From NCBI GenBank assembly GCA_963789535.1, contig CAWBKU010000003.1:124001-188000 (forward strand): a DNA stretch of 64,000 nucleotides. Reading direction: 5' to 3'. The notes beneath the pieces are model-generated. The model did not search any database and was not told the DNA's origin. It saw only the letters and a program-made list of their open reading frames with translations. Shown piece after piece: positions 1-12,200 of the stretch. How positions within the stretch are numbered: position 1 is the first letter of the stretch; each line of letters opens with the position of its first letter. This DNA is from CAVXHQ01 sp963789535. GTDB lineage: Bacteria; Pseudomonadota; Alphaproteobacteria; Rhodobacterales; Rhodobacteraceae. The translations under genes and the position numbers were made by a program.

Positions 1-1568
<1,568 letters not shown>

Positions 1569-1937
1569 AGGTCTGGTCCTTCACGAAGGGGCGGCCGCCG
1601 GGGCCGGTTCATTGCGGATCGGTCATATCAGGGACGGCCCCGAGATCAAGGACTTGGTAGCAGAGCGCGGGAAGGCGGGTGGACGCAACGTCGCATCCGG
1701 GCCTCTTCCAATGGATGAAGCCAGCGGCCTAATCCCATGACCCGGAATGGAAAACGACGATTTGCCAAAGCCTGTCTGCGTCGCATAGGGTAGGCAGGAA
1801 ACGGCGCGATTCGCCGCGCTGGACCGGCGTTCCCGAGGTGGCTTGCAGGGATCGGTGCGGCGCGATCCGGCGAGAAGAGATGCCGTCCCAGGCGCGCCCT
1901 CACGGGCGGGCCGCCGGACCTGAGGAGATGGGCAGAA
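1569..1937. other. Intergenic region between divergent tkt and zapA units
   Basis: About 370 bases without a convincing gene. It must hold the leader and promoter of tkt on the minus strand and of the coiled-coil gene on the plus strand. The visible structure is an imperfect 18-bp palindrome centred on ACGT at about 1681-1698 (arms GGACGCAAC and GTCGCATCC) that could be an operator. A GAGGAG ribosome binding site for the 1938 gene lies at 1923-1928. I looked for 6S RNA because ssrS often lies near zapA, but could not recognise its conserved elements by eye. Confidence 0.4.
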
Positions 1938-2429
1938 ATGAGCGATATCAATGCGCTGGAGTCGAGAATTGTGGCGGCGTTCGTGCGCCTGCAAAGCGGG
2001 ATCGAGGCTTTGTCCGGCGGCGCACAGGACCAGACCTCCGACGACGGCGACGACGGCGACGGCCCGGCAGCCCTGCGGGCGCGTCTCGAAGAGGAACGGA
2101 CCGTCAATGCGCAACTCGAGGAACGCGTCCGCGCCCTCAAGGACCGTCAGGACCAGAAGCTGACCACCCTCGAGGAACGGGTCACGGCGCAGAAGGCGCA
2201 GATCGCCGACCTGGATGCCGAATTGCAAAAGGTGCAGGCGGCCAACGCCGAACTGCGCGACGTCGCCGCCGAGATGCGCACCGCTCTCATCGACGAGACC
2301 GCCGATCCCGGGCTGGTGAACCGCGCGATGCTGGCCGAACTCGAGGCGTTGCGGGCGGCGCAATCGGCCGATCGCGCCGAGGTCGACGCGATCCTCGGCG
2401 AACTTTCCGCAACCCTCGAAGAGGCCTGA
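1938..2429 (+). CDS. Predicted coiled-coil protein upstream of ZapA
   Basis: A 163-residue acidic protein without signal peptide or membrane segment. Residues 1-30 form a short amphipathic segment (MSDINALESRIVAAFVRLQ), followed by a Asp/Gly-rich stretch near residues 35-45. Residues 50-130 are a long heptad-rich helix with Leu/Ala/Val at a/d positions and many Glu, Arg and Lys, typical of a coiled coil. It ends 3 nt before the zapA start and is surely co-transcribed with it. I do not recognise a named family. The pairing with ZapA suggests an accessory role in Z-ring assembly, analogous in architecture to the coiled-coil ZapB, but no homology is claimed. The start is supported by GAGGAG 10 nt upstream. 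Confidence 0.85.
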   Translation: MSDINALESRIVAAFVRLQSGIEALSGGAQDQTSDDGDDGDGPAALRARLEEERTVNAQLEERVRALKDRQDQKLTTLEERVTAQKAQIADLDAELQKVQAANAELRDVAAEMRTALIDETADPGLVNRAMLAELEALRAAQSADRAEVDAILGELSATLEEA

Positions 2430-2432
2430 GCC

Positions 2433-2819
2433 ATGCCGCAAGTCGAAATTTCCATCGGGGGCCGCAATTTCGAGGTCGCCTGCCAGGTCGGCGAAGAGAC
2501 GTTCCTGCGTTCGGCGGCGGGCATGCTCGACGCCGAGGCGCAGACCCTGTCGACGCAGATCGGCCGGATGCCCGAATCGCGGATGCTGCTGATGGCGGGC
2601 CTGTTGCTGGCCGACAAGACGGCGGCCCTCGAGGATCGTCTGCGCGAGGCCGAAAAGCTGAATTCCGAGATGTCGCACAGCATCGCCCGGATGGAGGCGC
2701 GCGGCATGCCCGATCCCGTCGAGGTGCCGATCCTGCCGAGCGACCTGGCCGACCTGCTCGAAGGGATCGCGGTGCAGTCGGAGGTTCTGGCCGACGCGCT
2801 CGAGGCGCGGTCGGCCTGA
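2433..2819 (+). CDS. zapA: Cell division protein ZapA
   Basis: FtsZ-associated protein that cross-links and stabilises protofilaments in the Z ring. The N-terminal globular head (MPQVEISIGGRNFEVACQVG) matches the ZapA beta-strand region, with residues 25-60 holding the conserved helix and the AQTLSTQIGR.PESRMLLMAGLLLAD segment. Residues 65-95 form the start of the C-terminal coiled coil used for tetramerisation. At 128 residues it is slightly longer than E. coli ZapA (~109). It directly follows a coiled-coil protein gene with a 3-nt gap and ends 4 nt from the stop of the convergent gene at 2824. Confident family call. Confidence 0.93.
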   Translation: MPQVEISIGGRNFEVACQVGEETFLRSAAGMLDAEAQTLSTQIGRMPESRMLLMAGLLLADKTAALEDRLREAEKLNSEMSHSIARMEARGMPDPVEVPILPSDLADLLEGIAVQSEVLADALEARSA

Positions 2820-2823
2820 GGGC

Positions 2824-3516
2824 CTAGCCCAGCGTCCGCGCCGAGGCGAGGGCGAGGTCGATGAAGGCCTCCATCCTGTCGGCGGTGCGGGTATCGTGAC
2901 GCAGGCGCAGGCGCAGGCCGCCGGGCGACAGGATCAGGATCGGCTGGCCGTCGTCACCGGGTCGAGATGGTTGCCATGCGTCGAAGAGTTTGGCGACATC
3001 GGCCAGATCGACGCGCCGGCGCGGATCGGCGGTCGCGAAGACGGTCAGTGCCTCCGGACCGTCGATCGGCCGCAGTCCCGCCGCCTCGAACCCCAGCCTG
3101 CCGCCGGTAAGACGTTGCAGCATCCGCCGCCCCTGCGGTCCGTCGAGATGGGTCAGCACCTGTGCCGCGATGGCCGTGGCGCCCTCGGGGATGGCGGGAC
3201 CGATGATGAGGGTGCCTTCAGTCCAGCGGGGCTCGTCGCAACTCCATTCCGTGATGCGCCGCTGCGGGCCGCTGTCACCCGTCGCCGAGGACAGCCGCGC
3301 CTCGGCCTGCCAGCCGGGGCCGCTGCGCGCCGTCAGGCGCAGTGTCGCGGGACGGCCCAGCGTCCGGCCCGACAGCGACAGGGACCAGCCGCGCCGTGCG
3401 GCCAGCGCCTCGAAGGCCGCGTGCCGCCGGACCTCGTACAGCCGCATCCACAGCACCATGCCATAGGCCGCGACCGCCAGCGTCCCGACGGCGAGGAGGC
3501 CCCCGACCAAGGTCAT
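2824..3516 (-). CDS. Hypothetical membrane-anchored protein
   Basis: A 230-residue protein with one N-terminal transmembrane segment (residues 3-24, LVGGLLAVGTLAVAAYGMVL) followed by a short basic stretch (EVRRHAAFEALAARRGW) and a soluble alpha/beta region with no motif I recognise. The N-terminus suggests a signal anchor with the remainder in cytoplasm or periplasm; the orientation is not resolvable by eye. It is the last gene of a minus-strand series following grxD after a 283-base gap and is convergent with zapA. Function unknown. Confidence 0.75.
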   Translation of the reverse strand: MTLVGGLLAVGTLAVAAYGMVLWMRLYEVRRHAAFEALAARRGWSLSLSGRTLGRPATLRLTARSGPGWQAEARLSSATGDSGPQRRITEWSCDEPRWTEGTLIIGPAIPEGATAIAAQVLTHLDGPQGRRMLQRLTGGRLGFEAAGLRPIDGPEALTVFATADPRRRVDLADVAKLFDAWQPSRPGDDGQPILILSPGGLRLRLRHDTRTADRMEAFIDLALASARTLG

Positions 3517-3755
3517 CGGACGATGCCTGCCGGGGGGACGCCGGATTGCCCGACAGCGCGGCGCCGCGCGCGTCCGGATCGACGGATTCGAGGGAATGTT
3601 GCGCTATTGGCCCCGCCGCACCATCCCCCCGGATCGCGGCTGCGGGCACGGATCCAGTGGGGCAAGGCGGCTCCGTCGGGCGTGCACTGTCGCGCCACTC
3701 AACCATGCCGCGGTGCGAAGGCAAACCCGAGGGCGCCCGGTCGGCCAAATCAACA

Positions 3756-3786
3756 CCGCAGGTGTGTCCCGTGGGGCACCCTGCGG
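3756..3786 (-). terminator. GC-rich hairpin downstream of grxD
   Basis: An imperfect hairpin with outer stem CCGCAGG (3756-3762) and CCTGCGG (3780-3786) and an inner GC stem. It lies 14 nt past the grxD stop on the minus strand. There is no U-tract, so it is only a weak candidate for transcription termination or mRNA 3'-end protection. Confidence 0.3.
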
Positions 3787-3799
3787 CACCGGTGCGCGA

Positions 3800-4174
3800 T
3801 CAGACGTTGGCGTCGCGGATCTTGTCCGCCGCCGCCTTGTCGAACGCGAGGCCCTTGCTCTCGAGCAGCGCGTCGAGTTCGCCCGACAACGTCATTTCGG
3901 TAACGATGTCGCAACCGCCGACGAATTCGCCCTTCACGTAGAGTTGCGGGATCGTTGGCCAGTCCGAGAACTCCTTGATCCCCTGACGGATTTCGGCGTC
4001 TTCGAGGACGTTGACGTCGGCGTAGTCGATGCCGATGAAGTTCAGCACCCCCGCCACGCGGCTGGAAAAGCCGCATTGCGGCATCGCCTTGGTGCCCTTC
4101 ATGAAGAGGACGACGTCGTGGGCGTCGACGGTCTGCCGGATGCGGGTTTCGGCGGCGGTGGTCGTGTCGGTCAT
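3800..4174 (-). CDS. grxD: Monothiol glutaredoxin Grx4/GrxD
   Basis: Cytosolic CGFS-type monothiol glutaredoxin that binds and transfers [2Fe-2S] clusters, commonly partnered with BolA proteins. The 124-residue protein shows the CGFS active site at residues 34-37 in the context KGTKAMPQCGFS, followed by WPTIPQLYVKGEFVGGCDI, the glutathione-binding cis-Pro and GG region. The ATG at 4174 is used because the family N-terminus begins there and because it overlaps the stop of the upstream small membrane-protein gene in an ATGA arrangement. bolA lies one gene upstream, so partner genes are co-transcribed. Confidence 0.96.
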   Translation of the reverse strand: MTDTTTAAETRIRQTVDAHDVVLFMKGTKAMPQCGFSSRVAGVLNFIGIDYADVNVLEDAEIRQGIKEFSDWPTIPQLYVKGEFVGGCDIVTEMTLSGELDALLESKGLAFDKAAADKIRDANV

Positions 4175-4437
4175 CTGTCTGCCTCGGTCTCTCGCCCGGG
4201 CATCATCGCGCGGGCAGGTGTTAGGGGGTCTTTGGTGTGGGACAGGATCGTCTGGCGGTCCGTGCCTCTGCCATGGGACGGCAGACCGGATGCAAAGACC
4301 GAGAGGCCTTGTCCGGGGTCGGTCCCCCGGCGCTGCGTCGGGGCGGTTCGTTTCGCCCGCTCGAACCGCGCCAGGGTCGCCGTGCCCCAGGCGACGAGAA
4401 TGACTGCCACGAGGATCGTCGCTGCCGGGACACTCAT
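4171..4437 (-). CDS. Small single-pass membrane protein between bolA and grxD
   Basis: An 88-residue frame starting MSVPAATILVAVILVAWGT, with one hydrophobic segment (residues 4-22) followed by a basic Arg/Lys/Thr-rich tail without recognised motif. Its ATG overlaps the bolA stop (ATGA at 4434-4437) and its TGA overlaps the grxD start (ATGA at 4171-4174). This double 4-nt overlap strongly suggests that it is translated as part of a coupled bolA-grxD message. Function unknown. A membrane tether or regulator of the BolA-Grx pair is only a positional guess. The tail has weak codon bias, so a shorter real product or chance frame remains possible. Confidence 0.65.
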   Translation of the reverse strand: MSVPAATILVAVILVAWGTATLARFERAKRTAPTQRRGTDPGQGLSVFASGLPSHGRGTDRQTILSHTKDPLTPARAMMPGRETEADR

Positions 4438-4670
4438 TCCGGCGCCCGTGTGGTAAGGGCCAGCGCGTGCAATTCGCCGCTCGTCCCGTCCATCTTGCCC
4501 TTGAGGGCCGCATAGACGGCACGTTGCTGCTGCACGCGGTTCTGGCCGCGAAAGCTCTCGTCGACGACATGGGCCGAGAAATGCGCGCCGTCGTTGCCTT
4601 CGACGCGGATCGTCGCGTCGGGAAAGCTCTCGCGCAGGAGGGCTTCGATCTGGGTGGCGTCGATGGACAT
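4434..4670 (-). CDS. bolA: BolA family protein
   Basis: A 78-residue BolA/IbaG-type protein, expected to bind [2Fe-2S] clusters together with CGFS glutaredoxins and to act in iron-sulfur trafficking or regulation. It has the class II KH-like fold signature: DATIRVEGNDGAHFSAHVV (beta strands), FRGQNRVQQQRAVYAALKG, and the C-terminal HALALTT. The His in GAHF and the C-terminal His in LHALAL are candidate cluster ligands. It is translationally coupled to the following small ORF and through it to grxD. Confidence 0.93.
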   Translation of the reverse strand: MSIDATQIEALLRESFPDATIRVEGNDGAHFSAHVVDESFRGQNRVQQQRAVYAALKGKMDGTSGELHALALTTRAPE

Positions 4671-4730
4671 TCCGCGCTCCTGATGACGGGGCGAACCTAG
4701 GCGCCGCGGGGCGGGGATTCAAGGTGGGTA

Positions 4731-5174
4731 TCAGGTCTCGAAGGCCATGAGGTAGACGAGGAAGGCACCGGGGCGCGCGGGATCGGCGACGGCGAGCAGG
4801 CTCGCCTGTGGGAAACTGCCGTAGCGGCCGACGTAGAGGGTGCCCTCGGCATGGTTGCCCGCGTCCCACCACGTAAACTCGGAAATCCCGAAAGCGTAGG
4901 GGACATAGACGGTCGGCGGGCCCAGCGGGAGTGTCGCGATGAGGGAAGCGAGGCCCGCGTCGGTCGCGGCCAGCTTGATCTGGACGAACCGGTCCTGAAA
5001 GCCGCCTTCGTAGTAGTTCAGCACGACGACACCCTCCGGCAGCGACGCCCCGATCTCGGCCTCGAACAGTTCCACGGCGGTGTCGGACGCATATTCGATG
5101 CCGTCGCCACCGAGAAAGTCGTCGGAGGCTCCGGGGACGCCGAAGAAGAGAAAGCCTATGAGAATGACGAGCAT
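4731..5174 (-). CDS. Hypothetical protein with N-terminal signal or anchor segment
   Basis: A 147-residue protein with hydrophobic start MLVILIGFLFFGVPGASDD, probably a signal peptide or anchor, followed by an acidic soluble domain rich in aromatic residues (YYEGGFQDRFVQIKLA, PTVYVPYAFGISEFTWWD). No family recognised. It lies 25 nt after purL and 60 nt before bolA on the same strand, so it is probably co-transcribed with them. The start was chosen at the ATG that begins the hydrophobic segment; the longer upstream frame runs through purL and is not coding. Confidence 0.7.
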   Translation of the reverse strand: MLVILIGFLFFGVPGASDDFLGGDGIEYASDTAVELFEAEIGASLPEGVVVLNYYEGGFQDRFVQIKLAATDAGLASLIATLPLGPPTVYVPYAFGISEFTWWDAGNHAEGTLYVGRYGSFPQASLLAVADPARPGAFLVYLMAFET

Positions 5175-5199
5175 GGCGGTCCCTCCCGGGGCGTTGGTC

Positions 5200-7375
<2,176 letters not shown>

Positions 7376-7562
7376 CTCTGGCCCCCTTGTCGCCTCTGTG
7401 CGCCTTTTAGGGGGGGGCGCGCAGGAGCAAAAGCGGATTCTCGCCGGGTGCGTCCCCGGTTTCGGCAGGTTTGCGTCGCGCCCGAGGGTCGGAATCGTCC
7501 GTGTTAGCGATTTGTTAAACTCCGTCCCTATGATTGACGCACGCACACAACGGGAGGATGTG

Positions 7563-7913
7563 ATGACCTGGCATATCTATGTGACGAGACGGCCCGATCC
7601 CGCATTGGCGGGGGGCGGCATCGGCGCTGCGGAGTGGTGGCAACGGGTGATGCAGGATCCCAGTCTGATCGAGACCGATGGCCCGGGCACCGTGGCACCA
7701 GTGGTCTGGCAGGGTGACGACCAGACGCCCGGTGCCTGTCTGACGTGGGAAAGCGGCGCGCTGTGCGTCCGCAATCCGGACGACGCGACGATCTGCAAGT
7801 TGTGGGAGATTGCCGATGCCTTGGGGGCGCATATCGAGGACGACGATGGCGGCCTCTATGACCGCAACGGCATCTACCTCGGCGATGCGACCGAAACGGC
7901 GATGTATGCCTGA
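7563..7913 (+). CDS. Hypothetical protein
   Basis: A 116-residue acidic soluble protein, rich in Trp and Asp (MTWHIYVTRRPDPALAGGG at the start), with no signal peptide and no family I recognise. The start is set by a GGGAGG ribosome binding site at 7551-7556, 6 nt before ATG 7563; an in-frame ATG at 7530 has no such site. Divergent from purL, convergent with the lysR gene. Function unknown. Confidence 0.75.
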   Translation: MTWHIYVTRRPDPALAGGGIGAAEWWQRVMQDPSLIETDGPGTVAPVVWQGDDQTPGACLTWESGALCVRNPDDATICKLWEIADALGAHIEDDDGGLYDRNGIYLGDATETAMYA

Positions 7914-7943
7914 GGGCTGCCGCGTCCGGTGAGGGCGCTGCGC

Positions 7944-7971
7944 AAAAAAATGCCGGGCACGGGGCCCGGCA
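7944..7971 (-). terminator. Rho-independent terminator for the lysR gene
   Basis: Read on the minus strand, an 8-bp stem (TGCCGGGC with GCCCGGCA, plus positions 7951-7958 and 7964-7971) with a 5-nt loop is followed by seven T residues (the A-run at 7944-7950). It lies about 150 nt beyond the LysR stop at 8118. The intervening bases hold no recognisable gene. Confidence 0.8.
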
Positions 7972-8117
7972 AGTCCAACAGGGAGGTTGAAGGAGACGAG
8001 CGCTTGGGCATCGCCGCCTTCGTTTGATGAAATAAGCGGCGGCATACGAACCGGCAAGGCGGGGATACCTGACCTTTCGACAAGGCCGCCATGCTTTGGA
8101 TGCATGGCTTCGGCGCT

Positions 8118-9026
8118 TCAGGTTTCCGTGCCGCCGTCGCGCACCCGCTTGCGGTGGGCGATGATCTCTTCCTGCACGAAGTCGCGGAACGCGGCGATCC
8201 GCTTGGACTGGCGCAATTCCTCGGGGTAGGCGAGGAACACCGGCACCTCGGCAGAGGCGACGTCGGGCATGACACGCACCAGATCGGGGAAATCCTCGGT
8301 CAGATAATCGGGCAGCACCCCGATCCCGAGGTTGTTGATCACGCCCTGAAGCACGCCGAAGTAGTTGTTCACCGTCAGCAGCGACGGAATGTCGTAGGTC
8401 ATCAGTTGCTGCACGAGGCCGAGGCCCGCCGTCACCTGCGGCGAACTCGGCGACTGACAGATCAGGCGGTGTTTCGCGATTTCGGGGAAATCGGTCATCG
8501 TGCCGTTCTTCTCGATGTATTGCCGCGAGGCATAGAGCTCCATGCGGATCGTCATCAGCCGCTTGCGGATGAGGTCCGCCTGGCTCGGCTCCTTCATGCG
8601 GATCGCCACGTCCGCCTCGCGCATCGGCAGGTCGAGGACACGCTCCTCGAGCATCAGGTCGATCTTCAGTTCGGGGTATTTTTCGTAGAGTTTCGGCAGG
8701 CGCGGCGCCAGCCAGAGGGTGCCGAACCCGGTCGAGGTCGTCACCCTCAACTCGCCGAAGACCTCTTCCTCGCTGTCGCGGATCCGCGCCGCCGCCGCCT
8801 CGAGCCTGCGGTTCATCGAGCGGGTGGCGTCGAACAGCAACTCGCCCTGTTCGGTCAGGATCAGGCCGCGCGCGTGACGGTGGAACAGCGTCGTGTTCAG
8901 CGATTCCTCGAGGCTGCGGATCTGGCGGCTCACGGCGGACTGGCTCAGGTGCAGGCTGTCGCCGGCGTGCGTCAGCGACCCCGCATCCGCGACGGCATGA
9001 AAGATGCGCAGCTTGTCCCAGTCCAT
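8118..9026 (-). CDS. LysR family transcriptional regulator
   Basis: A 302-residue LysR-type regulator. The N-terminal winged HTH spans residues 1-60 (MDWDKLRIFHAVADAGSLTHAG, with LSQSAVSRQIRSLEE as the recognition helix region). The effector-binding domain follows from about residue 90 (GELRVTTSTGFGTLWLAPRLP). The ATG at 9026 is chosen because it starts the canonical HTH; a longer frame upstream has no domain content. It is divergent from the indolepyruvate oxidoreductase gene across a 178-bp spacer, the classic arrangement for a LysR regulator acting on its neighbour, though the target cannot be proven here. Members near trxB in related bacteria are known, so its regulon may lie elsewhere. 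Confidence 0.93.
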   Translation of the reverse strand: MDWDKLRIFHAVADAGSLTHAGDSLHLSQSAVSRQIRSLEESLNTTLFHRHARGLILTEQGELLFDATRSMNRRLEAAAARIRDSEEEVFGELRVTTSTGFGTLWLAPRLPKLYEKYPELKIDLMLEERVLDLPMREADVAIRMKEPSQADLIRKRLMTIRMELYASRQYIEKNGTMTDFPEIAKHRLICQSPSSPQVTAGLGLVQQLMTYDIPSLLTVNNYFGVLQGVINNLGIGVLPDYLTEDFPDLVRVMPDVASAEVPVFLAYPEELRQSKRIAAFRDFVQEEIIAHRKRVRDGGTET

Positions 9027-9204
9027 CCTGTCCCTTTCGGCCCCGATCCGGGTGCCATCACGTTCGGGCCGTGGACGGTGCATATGCTTCATGGGCGCCT
9101 CTTGGCAAATGTTCATGACGTTTTGATGTATGGCGGTAGCCCGCCCCGCCGTCCTAGACTGGCCGGGGATCGCCCGGACCGGGGAAAATCGATGGGGCTG
9201 CGCC

Positions 9205-12200
9205 ATGGCGAAACATGCGGTGACATTGGGCGACCGATACGACCTCGGCGTGTCTCCCGTGCTTTTGAACGGGACGCAGGCTCTGGTGCGGCTCATGCTC
9301 ATGCAGGCGGCGCGCGACCGGGCGGCGGGGCACCGGACGGCGGGCTATGTGACCGGCTACCGCGGCTCGCCGCTCGGCGCGGTCGACATGCAGATGGAGC
9401 GGGCGAAGGACGCGCTGGCGACGGCGGACGTGCTGTTCCAGCCGGGGCTGAACGAGGATCTGGCGGCGACGGCCCTCTGGGGGACGCAGGGTGCGGGGAT
9501 ACGCGGCACGGGCCGGACCGACGGCGTCTTCGGCCTCTGGTACGGCAAGGGGCCGGGCGTCGACCGGTCCGGCGACGCGCTGCGCCACGCCAATCTGGCG
9601 GGGACGGCGGCGCTGGGGGGCGTGATCGCGGCCCTTGGCGACGATCACACCGGCGAAAGCTCGACGACCTGTCATCAGTCGGATCTCGCCTGCGTCGACG
9701 CGGCGATCCCGCTCCTCTCTCCGGCAGGGGTGCAGGAGATCGTGGATTTCGGCCTCTACGCCTATGGGATGTCGCGGTTTTCCGGCCTCTGGGCGGGGCT
9801 GAAGCTGATGAAGGACACGGTCGAGGTGACGGCGGTGATCGAGGCGGATGCGGGCCGTATGCCGCTGGTGATCCCCGCGTTCGAGATGCCGCCGGGCGGC
9901 GTGAACATCCGCCCGGGCGACAGTTGGGTGCCGCAGGAGGCGCGGCTGTGGGAGGCGAAGATCCCGGCGGCGCTGGCGTTCGCGCGGGCGAACGGCATCG
10001 ACCGGCGCGTGCACGGACGGCCCGGTGCGCGCATCGGAGTGATCGCGGCGGGCAAGAACTGGCTCGACGTGGTCCACGCGCTTGCACTTCTGGGGATCGA
10101 CGGGCCGGTCGCCGGGCAGGTTGGCCTTACGACCTACAAGCTGGGGCAAACCTGGCCGGTCGAGCCCGACGGCCTGCGTGACTGGGCCGAGGGCCTGGAG
10201 TTGATCGTCGTCGTCGAGGAAAAGCGCAAGCTGATCGAGGGCCAGGTGAAGGAACTGCTCTATGGTCGCGCAGAGGCGCCGCAGGTCTGGGGTGCGCAGG
10301 ACGGCGCGGGCAGGGTGCTGTTCCCGGTCGCAGGTTCGGTCGGGCCGGTCGACGTGGCGCGGGTTCTGGGGCGTGTCCTGTCGGAGAGGGGCCGCGGAAC
10401 CGAGGCGATCGCGGCCCTACGTGCCGACCTCGAGGAGGGCGCGCGCGCCGAAAACGCCCCCGAACTGGCGGCGCGATTGCCCTATTTCTGCGCCGGTTGC
10501 CCGCACAACACCTCGACCAAGGTGCCGGACGGGATGCGCGCGGGCGCGGGTATCGGCTGTCACACGATGGTGCTGTGGATGGACCGCAACACCGAGGGCT
10601 ATACCCACATGGGCGCCGAGGGGGCGAACTGGATCGGCGAGGCGCCGTTCTCGACGACGCGCCATGTCCTGCAAAACATGGGTGACGGCACCTACAACCA
10701 CTCGGGCAACATGGCGATCCGGGCCGCCATCGCGTCGGGCGTGACGATGACCTACAAGATCCTGTTCAACGACGCGGTGGCGCTGACCGGCGGGCAGGGC
10801 AACGACGGCGGCCTGACGGCGGACCGGATCTGCCGCGAACTGCTGGCGATGGGCGCGGCGCGGGTGGCGATGGTGCATGACCCGAAGGAGGGGCTGGATC
10901 TGGCGGCCTTTCCCGCCGGGATCGACATCGCCGAGCGCGACGCGCTGCCGCAGGTGCAGCGAAAGCTGAGCGCGATCGGGGGGGTTACGGCCATCGTCTA
11001 TGTGCAGACCTGTGCCGCCGAGAAGCGGCGCCGGCGGCGGGTCGGCACCTTTCCGGTCGAGAGCAAACGGGTCTGGATCGACCCCGAGATCTGCGAGGGC
11101 TGCGGCGATTGCGGCGTGCAGTCCAATTGCGTCGCGATCCTGCCGCTCGAGACCGAACTGGGGCGCAAGCGGCAGATCGACCAATCGGGCTGCAACCGCG
11201 ATTTCGCGTGCATCGACGGGTTCTGTCCGTCGTTCTTGACCATCGAGGGCGGCACGCCGCGCAAGGCGGTGGCGGCGGCACTGGCGCTGCCGGACCTGCC
11301 CGATCCCGTGCTGCCCGCCATCGACGGCACCTTCAACATCGTCATCACCGGGATCGGCGGCACCGGCGTCGTCACGATCGGCGCGGTCCTCGCCATGGCC
11401 GCACACCTCGAGGGTAAGGGGGCGGGGATGATGGAGATCTCGGGCCTCTCGCAAAAGGGAGGGGCGGTGCAAATCCATTGCCGCATCGGAGAGAGACCAC
11501 GCGATATCAGTGCGATACGGGTGGCGCCCGGTGAATGCGACGCCCTGATCGGCGGCGATCTGGTGGTGAGTGCGGGCGACAGGACCATGCCGCTCTTGCG
11601 CCATGGACGGACGCGCGGCGTCGTCAATACCCACGACGTGCCGACCGGCGCCTTTACCCGGGCGCCCGGGTTCCAGTTGCCGATCGAGGCGATGGAACAG
11701 GCGCTTGCCGCGCGTCTGGGCGACCGGTTCGCGGCCCTCGATGCGACGGCGCTGGCGACGGCGCGCCTCGGCGAGGCGATCTATGCCAATATGGTGGTCC
11801 TCGGCGCGGCCTGGCAGGCAGGCGCCGTGCCGCTCGGCCGCGCGGCGATCGCCGAGGCGATCCGGCTGAACGGCGCGGATGTGTCGCGCAATCTCGGGGC
11901 GTTCGATCTGGGCCGATGGGCGCTGCTCCATCCGGCGGAAACGACATTGAAAGAGGTCAGCAAAAGCCTGACAGTAAGAGAGAAAGAGGATTTCCGCACC
12001 GATCGCCTGCGGCTCTGCCGGGGCGGTCGTGTCGCGGCGCGCTATCGACGTGCGCTTGCCGAGATCGAGGATGCCGATCTTCGGCTCATCGTCATGGATG
12101 CTTATTACAAGCTTTTGTCCTACAAGGATGAATACGAGGTGGCGCGGTTGCTTGCGCAGACGCCCGACCGAGTTGCCGAATCCTTCGAGGGTGACGTTCG

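Noticed and set aside
1569..1937. 6S RNA gene near zapA
   Set aside because: I searched both strands by eye for the conserved 6S bubble and stems and found no convincing match; a covariance search would settle it.
7987..8229. Plus-strand 80-codon frame overlapping the lysR 3' end
   Set aside because: It overlaps the C-terminus of LysR and has no motif; the terminator on the minus strand explains the spacer better.
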